DNA of 36,558 nucleotides from JBFMEX01 sp040752215 (GTDB lineage Bacteria; Pseudomonadota; Alphaproteobacteria; Rhizobiales; Hyphomicrobiaceae). Location of the stretch: the NCBI GenBank assembly GCA_040752215.1, contig JBFMEX010000106.1, positions 1-36,558 of the forward strand, given 5' to 3'. The notes below the pieces were generated by a model. It saw nothing but the letters and a program-made list of their open reading frames with translations, ran no database searches and was not told the DNA's origin. Of this stretch, positions 32,184-36,558 are shown one piece after another (within the stretch, counting starts at the first letter, position 1; each line of letters opens with the position of its first letter). A program made the position numbers and the translations under genes.

Positions 32184-32271
32184 GTGAAGTCGTGAAGCGG
32201 TGAAGCCGTGAAATCGTGAGCAGGCTCGTCGAGCCTCGACATTCGCGACTTCACGATTTTTACGACTTCAC
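32184..32271 (+). promoter_or_regulatory. Octamer repeats and nested hairpin between rpmI and rplT
   Basis: Four octamers GTGAAGTC, GTGAAGCG, GTGAAGCC, GTGAAATC run head to tail from 32184 to 32215, followed by a partial fifth. Their complements, GACTTCAC at 32247-32254 and ACGACTTCAC at 32262-32271, lie to the right. Between them is a small perfect hairpin AGGCTCG-T-CGAGCCT (32222-32236). The RNA could fold as one long stem with alternative registers, 56 bases before the rplT start. The position suits control of rplT, but a dispersed repeat is equally possible. Confidence 0.5.
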
Positions 32272-32326
32272 GCTTCTCTCGCCCCCTCGAGACGCCATTT
32301 CCACCAATCTTGAAGGAGCCATCGTC

Positions 32327-32698
32327 ATGGCACGCGTCAAGCGCGGCGTCACCGCCCACGCCAAGCACAAGAAAGTCATCAAGGCCGCCAAGGGCTACTA
32401 CGGCCGCCGCAAGAGCACGATCCGGGTCGCCAAGCAGGCGGTCGAGAAGGCGCAGCAGTACGCCTATCGCGACCGCAAGGCGAAGAAGCGCACGTTCCGC
32501 TCGCTGTGGATCCAGCGCATCAACGCCGCCGCGCGCGAGCACGGGCTGACCTACGGCCGATTTATCGACGGGCTAACCAAGGCCGGGATCGAGATCGACC
32601 GCAAGGTGCTGGCCGACATTGCGGTGCGCGATGCGGCGGCCTTCAAGACGCTCGTCGACCAGGCCGCGTCCGCCGTCGCCAAGGCCCAGGCGGCCTGA
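32327..32698 (+). CDS. rplT: 50S ribosomal protein L20
   Basis: 123 residues, slightly over the usual length. It starts MARVKRGVTAHAKHKKVIKA and contains KGYYGRRKSTIRVAKQAVEK, RDRKAKKRTFRSLWIQRINA and HGLTYGRFI, all classical L20. Start ATG 32327 with AAGGAG nine bases upstream; an upstream in-frame start would lie inside the repeat hairpin. L20 binds 23S rRNA early in 50S assembly and represses its own operon in model species. The spacer upstream is therefore of regulatory interest. Confidence 0.98.
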   Translation: MARVKRGVTAHAKHKKVIKAAKGYYGRRKSTIRVAKQAVEKAQQYAYRDRKAKKRTFRSLWIQRINAAAREHGLTYGRFIDGLTKAGIEIDRKVLADIAVRDAAAFKTLVDQAASAVAKAQAA

Positions 32699-32784
32699 CG
32701 CTTTCCCCGTCATCGCCGAGCACGAGGCGGACGTTGCTCGCCGTTCCCGGCAAGGCGGGGCGAAGAGTGGTGCCGATCACTCGC

Positions 32785-32980
32785 CTTTCCCCTCTGGGGA
32801 GAGGGCGCCGCGGCCGAGAGGCCACGGAGTTGCGCAAGCTCGAGGCCGCGGCCGCTGAGGAGGTCGGCGAGGGCGATGCTCGTCATGAGCCACCCCCTCA
32901 TCCGGCGCGGTGGCGCGGTGCTCGACGGATTTCCAGCGTCGGGTCCGCGCCGGCCTCCCTCTGGAGGGGAGAGGCGAAGC
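32785..32980. repeat. CCCTC/GAGGG palindromes in the 342-bp rplT-pheS gap
   Basis: CCCTCT-GGGG-AGAGGG at 32790-32805 and a second CCTCCCTCTGGAGGGGAGAGG-like site at about 32954-32974 (shown only as its arms CCTCC and GGAGG) belong to the C/T-rich palindrome family of this window. No gene is seen between 32699 and 33040. GAGG at 33029-33032 is the pheS ribosome site. Confidence 0.5.
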
Positions 32981-33040
32981 GGACCCCAGGCGAGGGAGCG
33001 CGGAGATCAGGCGCTCGGACGACACGTTGAGGATGCAATC

Positions 33041-34114
33041 ATGTCCGGTACTTCCGAGCTCGAGGCGCTGAAGTCGGAGCTGCTGTCCCAGATCGCGGCT
33101 GCGGGCGAGCTTGCGGGCCTCGAGGCGGTGCGCGTCGCCGCTCTCGGCAAGAAGGGCCGCGTCTCCGAGCTGATGAGCCGCCTCGGCAGTCTCCCACCGG
33201 ACGAGCGCAAGGCATTCGGCCAGACGGTCAACACGCTCAAGACCGAGGTCTCGGACGCCCTCGAGGCGCGCAAGGCCGTGCTCGAGGCGGCAGCACTCGC
33301 CGCGCAGCTGGCGCGCGAGACGGCCGACGTCACGCTGCCGGTACGTGCCGGGCCCGAGGCCGAGGGCCGCATCCATCCGATCAGCCAGGTGCTCGACGAG
33401 GTGGTCGAGATCTTCGCCGATCTCGGCTTCTCGGTCGCCGAGGGGCCGGACATAGAGACCGACGACTTGAACTTCACCAAGCTCAACATCCCGGCCGAGC
33501 ATCCCGCGCGGCAGGAGCACGACACGTTCTATTTCCAGCCCAAGGCGGACGGATCGCGGCTGCTCTTGAGGACGCACACCTCGCCGGTGCAGATCCGCAC
33601 GATGGTCGCCTCGAAGCCGCCGATCCGCATCATCGCGCCGGGCCGCGTCTATCGCTGCGACAGTGACCAGACACACACGCCGATGTTTCACCAGATCGAG
33701 GGACTCGTCATCGACGAGGCGACCCACATGGGCCACCTCAAGTGGGTGCTCGAGGAGTTCTGCAAGGCGTTTTTCGAGGTCGACAAGGTGAGGATGCGCT
33801 TCCGCGCCTCCCACTTCCCCTTCACCGAGCCCTCCGCCGAGGTCGACATCGGCGCCGAGGCAATCGGCAAGCCGGGCCAGTGGCTGGAGATCCTCGGCTG
33901 CGGCATGGTGCATCCGAACGTGCTGAGAAACTGCGGTCTCGACCCCGAGCGCTACCAGGGTTTCGCGTTCGGCATGGGGCTCGACCGCATCGCGATGCTG
34001 AAATACGGCATTCCGGATCTGCGCGCGTTCTTCTCTGCCGACCTCAGATGGCTGCGCCACTACGGCTTCTCGGTGCTCGACGTGCCGACGCTCGGCGGCG
34101 GGCTTTCCTCCTGA
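33041..34114 (+). CDS. pheS: Phenylalanyl-tRNA synthetase alpha subunit
   Basis: 357 residues. An N-terminal coiled coil (about 1-90) that contacts tRNA precedes the class II catalytic core. Motif 2 region: RIIAPGRVYRCDSDQTHTPM, then FHQIEGLVID. Motif 3: GFAFGMGLDRIAMLKYGIPD. RIHPISQVLDEVVEIFADLG and LLRTHTSPVQIR are further signatures, with FPFTEPSAEVDI for phenylalanine recognition. It forms an alpha2-beta2 enzyme with PheT and charges tRNA-Phe in the cytoplasm. The ATG at 33041 gives the usual N terminus. Unusually, pheT does not follow directly; two other genes lie between. Confidence 0.98.
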   Translation: MSGTSELEALKSELLSQIAAAGELAGLEAVRVAALGKKGRVSELMSRLGSLPPDERKAFGQTVNTLKTEVSDALEARKAVLEAAALAAQLARETADVTLPVRAGPEAEGRIHPISQVLDEVVEIFADLGFSVAEGPDIETDDLNFTKLNIPAEHPARQEHDTFYFQPKADGSRLLLRTHTSPVQIRTMVASKPPIRIIAPGRVYRCDSDQTHTPMFHQIEGLVIDEATHMGHLKWVLEEFCKAFFEVDKVRMRFRASHFPFTEPSAEVDIGAEAIGKPGQWLEILGCGMVHPNVLRNCGLDPERYQGFAFGMGLDRIAMLKYGIPDLRAFFSADLRWLRHYGFSVLDVPTLGGGLSS

Positions 34115-34141
34115 CCACGACCTGACGAGGGATCAGACGCG

Positions 34142-34636
34142 ATGCAGACCGTGGTGAAGATCGGAATTGTCGCCGCGGGCCTCGTGCTCGCAGGAGCTTT
34201 CGTTGCAACGGATGCGCCGCGCGCGCAGGACCACCAGCACCATCCGGCTGGCACGGCGCAGCATGCCGTCGCCACCGACGGTCGCCACGAGCTGGCGCTG
34301 ACACGCGAGGAGCGCGAATTCGTGCTGGCCGAGATGCGGGCGTTTCTCGAGAGCGTGCGCGACATCGTGAGCGCGGTGGCCAGCGGCAAGCCGGCGGCGG
34401 CGGCCGCTGCCGCCAAGCGCTCCGGGATGGGGGCGACCCACGACGTGCCGGCGTCGCTCCGCGCCAAGCTCCCGGCCGAGTGGAGGACGCTCGGGATGGA
34501 TACGCATACGCAGTTCGACGCGCTGGCGCTCGAGGCCTCCGGCATCGGTGACGCCAAGCAGATCACCCGCCAGCTCGCCAGTGTGCTCGACAATTGCACC
34601 GCATGCCACGCTGCCTTCAGGCTCTCGGTGCCATGA
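34142..34636 (+). CDS. Periplasmic c-type cytochrome, class II (c'/c556-like)
   Basis: 164 residues. Signal peptide MQTVVKIGIVAAGLVLAGAF with cleavage near PRAQ. A His-rich start of the mature protein (DHQHHPAGTAQH) is followed by a helical body (ELALTREEREFVLAEMRAFL). The haem-binding CxxCH is close to the C terminus (Cys152, Cys155, His156 in DNCTACHAAFRL), as in four-helix class II cytochromes c. The sixth ligand, usually Met or none near the N terminus, is not certain. It starts 27 bp after pheS. It should carry one haem and take part in periplasmic electron transfer, partner unknown. Confidence 0.85.
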   Translation: MQTVVKIGIVAAGLVLAGAFVATDAPRAQDHQHHPAGTAQHAVATDGRHELALTREEREFVLAEMRAFLESVRDIVSAVASGKPAAAAAAAKRSGMGATHDVPASLRAKLPAEWRTLGMDTHTQFDALALEASGIGDAKQITRQLASVLDNCTACHAAFRLSVP

Positions 34637-34677
34637 CGGGAGCAGCCGTGCCCACCATCGGTTGAAGGGGTCCGCGC

Positions 34678-35226
34678 ATGCTGGTCCTCGAGAACATTGC
34701 AATCTCTGTCCTGCTGGCGATCGGCCTCTCGATCGCCATGGCGGTGGTGGCGTTCTTCACCTGGTTCTACCACGACACCAAGCATCGCGAGCTCGACAGC
34801 TGGGTCGAGTTCGGCTTCTCGCGCGACACACTGCGACACGCGCTGCTCTACTACCGCTCGATGGGCATCTCGATGCTCGTGTTCTATGTGCTGTTCGTCG
34901 TCAACTGCCTCCTGCTGCAGGCGGACGGCTATCCGATTTTCGCGCTCGGCAAGGAGACGGTGAGTGCGGGGCCGGTCGGGGTTGCGTTCTTCGCCCTCGA
35001 CCTCGTGCTGCGCGGCGGCTTCTTCGACATCATGGAGCACTTCGATCTCGCGGTGACGGCGTTCGGCATGAACCGTGCCATGCGCTGGTTCGTCTGGTAC
35101 TGCTTCGTGTTCCGCATGTACTACGGCCTGACACTCATCCGCATCGCGGTGTCGTTCGTATGGATCTGGACCAAGATCCAGGCCGCCCGCAAGAAGACCG
35201 AGACCACGCTTCCCTTCGGCAGCTGA
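34678..35226 (+). CDS. Integral membrane protein of unknown function
   Basis: 182 residues with four or so hydrophobic segments (ENIAISVLLAIGLSIAMAVV, MGISMLVFYVLFVVNCLLLQ, GPVGVAFFALDLVLRGGFF, IRIAVSFVWIWTKIQ). Loops are rich in aromatic and charged residues (FYHDTKHRELDSWVEFGFSR; DIMEHFDLAVTAFGMNRAMR; WYCFVFRMYYG). No family is recognised. Several His residues (in YHDTKH, RHAL, EHFDL) could bind metal or haem, which would suit the adjacent cytochrome gene, but this is speculation. It lies 41 bp after that gene and 27 bp before pheT, so the four genes are probably one transcript. Confidence 0.8.
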   Translation: MLVLENIAISVLLAIGLSIAMAVVAFFTWFYHDTKHRELDSWVEFGFSRDTLRHALLYYRSMGISMLVFYVLFVVNCLLLQADGYPIFALGKETVSAGPVGVAFFALDLVLRGGFFDIMEHFDLAVTAFGMNRAMRWFVWYCFVFRMYYGLTLIRIAVSFVWIWTKIQAARKKTETTLPFGS

Positions 35227-35253
35227 GCCGGCGAGACGAGAAAGACCAAGCAC

Positions 35254-36558
35254 ATGAAGCTCACACTGTCCTGGCTCCGCGATCACCTCGAGACGAGCGC
35301 CACGCTCGACGAGATTGTGACCCGGCTGTCGGCGATCGGGCTCGAGGTCGAGAGCGTCGAGAGCCCGGCCGAGAAGCTCGCCGCCTTCCGCGTCGCGCGC
35401 GTCCTCGAGGCCAAGCCTCACCCGAATGCCGATCGGCTGCGCGTGGCGCGGGTCGAGATCGAGCCGGGCAAGCCGCCGGTCGAGGTCGTCTGCGGGGCGC
35501 CGAACTGCCGCGCCGGCATGCTGGCGGTATTCGCGCCGCTCGGCACCTACATTCCCGGCACCGGCATCACACTGGAGAAGAAGCCGGTGCGCGGCGTCGT
35601 CTCCAACGGCATGCTGTGCTCAGGCCGCGAGCTCGAGCTCTCCGACGACGCCGACGGTATCCTCGACCTGCCGGCGGAGATGGCGGCGAGCATCGGCAAG
35701 CGCTACGTCGAGGCCGCCGGCCTCGACGATGCGGTGATCGAGGTCAAGCTGACACCGAACCGGCCCGATTGCACGGGTGTGCGCGGCATTGCCCGCGATC
35801 TCGCCGCCGCGGGCCTCGGCACGCTGAAGCCCGAGCCCGAGATCAAAGGCGTCGAGGGCACATTCGAATGCCCGGTCGAGATCGGCCTTGCGTTCTCGAG
35901 GGAGACCGCCGATGCCTGCCCGGTGTTCGCCGGGCGCTACGTGAAGGGCGTCAAGAACGGACCGTCGCCGGAGTGGATGCAGAAGCGCTTGAAGGCGGTG
36001 GGCCTCAGGCCGATCAACGCGCTGGTCGACGTGACCAACTACGTCAGCCAGGATCGCGGCCGGCCGCTGCACGTCTACGACGCCGGCAAGCTCACCGGCA
36101 AGGTGACGGCGCGCCTCGGCAAGGCGGGCGAGAAATTCCTCGGCCTCGACGGCAAAGAGCACGCGGTCGACGAGACGATGTGCGTCATCGCCGACGAGAC
36201 GGGCCCGCTCGGCCTCGGCGGCGTGATCGGCGGCGAGGCCTCGGGCTCGACAGAGGCGACGGTCGACGTGCTGATCGAGAGCGCGTGGTTCGATCCGCTG
36301 CGCACAGCGGCGACGGGGCGCAAGACCGGCCTCATTACCGATGCGCGCTATCGTTTCGAGCGCGGCGTCGATCCCGCCTCCGTGCTGCCGGGGCTCGATC
36401 TCGCGACGCGTATGATTCTCGATATCGCCGGCGGCAGGCCGTCGAAGGCACGCGTCGCCGGCAAGCCGCCGATCGAGAAGCGCGTGATCGCGTTCGATCT
36501 CGATCGGGTCGAGAAGCTGACCGGCGTGGCGCTGCCGGAGGCCGAGATTCGCCACATC
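35254..36558 (+). CDS. pheT: Phenylalanyl-tRNA synthetase beta subunit, N-terminal 435 residues
   Basis: The frame is open from the ATG at 35254 to the end of the window; roughly half of the 800-residue family length is present. It starts MKLTLSWLRDHLETSATLDE. The tRNA-binding/OB-like domain follows (HPNADRLRVARVEIEPG; VVCGAPNCRAGMLAVFAPLG). The B3/B4 editing region comes next (EVKLTPNRPDCTGVRGIARD; GLRPINALVDVTNYV; GGVIGGEASGSTEATVDVLI), and RYRFERGVDP. The beta subunit binds tRNA-Phe and edits Tyr-tRNA-Phe. It is separated from pheS by a cytochrome and a membrane protein gene. Confidence 0.97.
   Translation, partial: MKLTLSWLRDHLETSATLDEIVTRLSAIGLEVESVESPAEKLAAFRVARVLEAKPHPNADRLRVARVEIEPGKPPVEVVCGAPNCRAGMLAVFAPLGTYIPGTGITLEKKPVRGVVSNGMLCSGRELELSDDADGILDLPAEMAASIGKRYVEAAGLDDAVIEVKLTPNRPDCTGVRGIARDLAAAGLGTLKPEPEIKGVEGTFECPVEIGLAFSRETADACPVFAGRYVKGVKNGPSPEWMQKRLKAVGLRPINALVDVTNYVSQDRGRPLHVYDAGKLTGKVTARLGKAGEKFLGLDGKEHAVDETMCVIADETGPLGLGGVIGGEASGSTEATVDVLIESAWFDPLRTAATGRKTGLITDARYRFERGVDPASVLPGLDLATRMILDIAGGRPSKARVAGKPPIEKRVIAFDLDRVEKLTGVALPEAEIRHI

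Overview
The window comes from a high-GC alphaproteobacterium, most likely of the order Hyphomicrobiales (Rhizobiales). The main evidence is the gene order murA, DUF2948, hisD, UPF0262, low-molecular-weight phosphatase, together with tadA divergent from rluB/rsmD and protein sequences of rhizobial type. The genus cannot be read from the sequence.

Layout. 1-5544: RNA-modification genes (rsmD start and rluB leftward, tadA rightward), then a large exported TPR-CHAT protein. 5581-11656: tRNA-Thr, a small basic protein, an unrecognised gene, then murA, DUF2948, hisD, UPF0262 and an LMW phosphatase. At 11656 the expected core synteny stops: infA, which I would expect next, is absent. 11657-22500 looks like an accessory island. 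An IS630-type remnant is followed by a ten-gene, tightly overlapping cation/proton antiporter operon (12511-19918). After it comes a graveyard of IS3, DUF2924, HigA-like, IS66 and IS5 fragments, then an intact-looking serine resolvase and tRNA-Gln. 22809-28424 is rich in envelope genes: an M15 peptidase, Ppx/GppA, a secreted Met/Pro-rich protein, an MltB-like transglycosylase and a secreted caspase-like protein. 28520-31591 is polA on the minus strand. 31972-36558 carries rpmI, rplT, pheS, a c-type cytochrome, a membrane protein and the first part of pheT.

The antiporter operon is the most system-like part. Its order (E, F, G, a separate MrpA-C-terminal/MbhD-MbhE protein, B, C, D) matches the ion-translocating module of archaeal Mbh-type membrane complexes rather than the usual bacterial Mrp ABCDEFG order. 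It is extended by two further ND5/ND4-like subunits and a small two-helix protein. The last ND-like subunit lacks the lysine and histidine normally found in the central channel motif. No hydrogenase or other redox module is present.

Other notable structure: a palindromic GC-rich repeat family that occurs between genes and also in frame inside polA; an octamer-repeat hairpin between rpmI and rplT; a cytochrome and a membrane protein separating pheS from pheT; and two exported clan-CD (caspase-fold) proteins about 22 kb apart.
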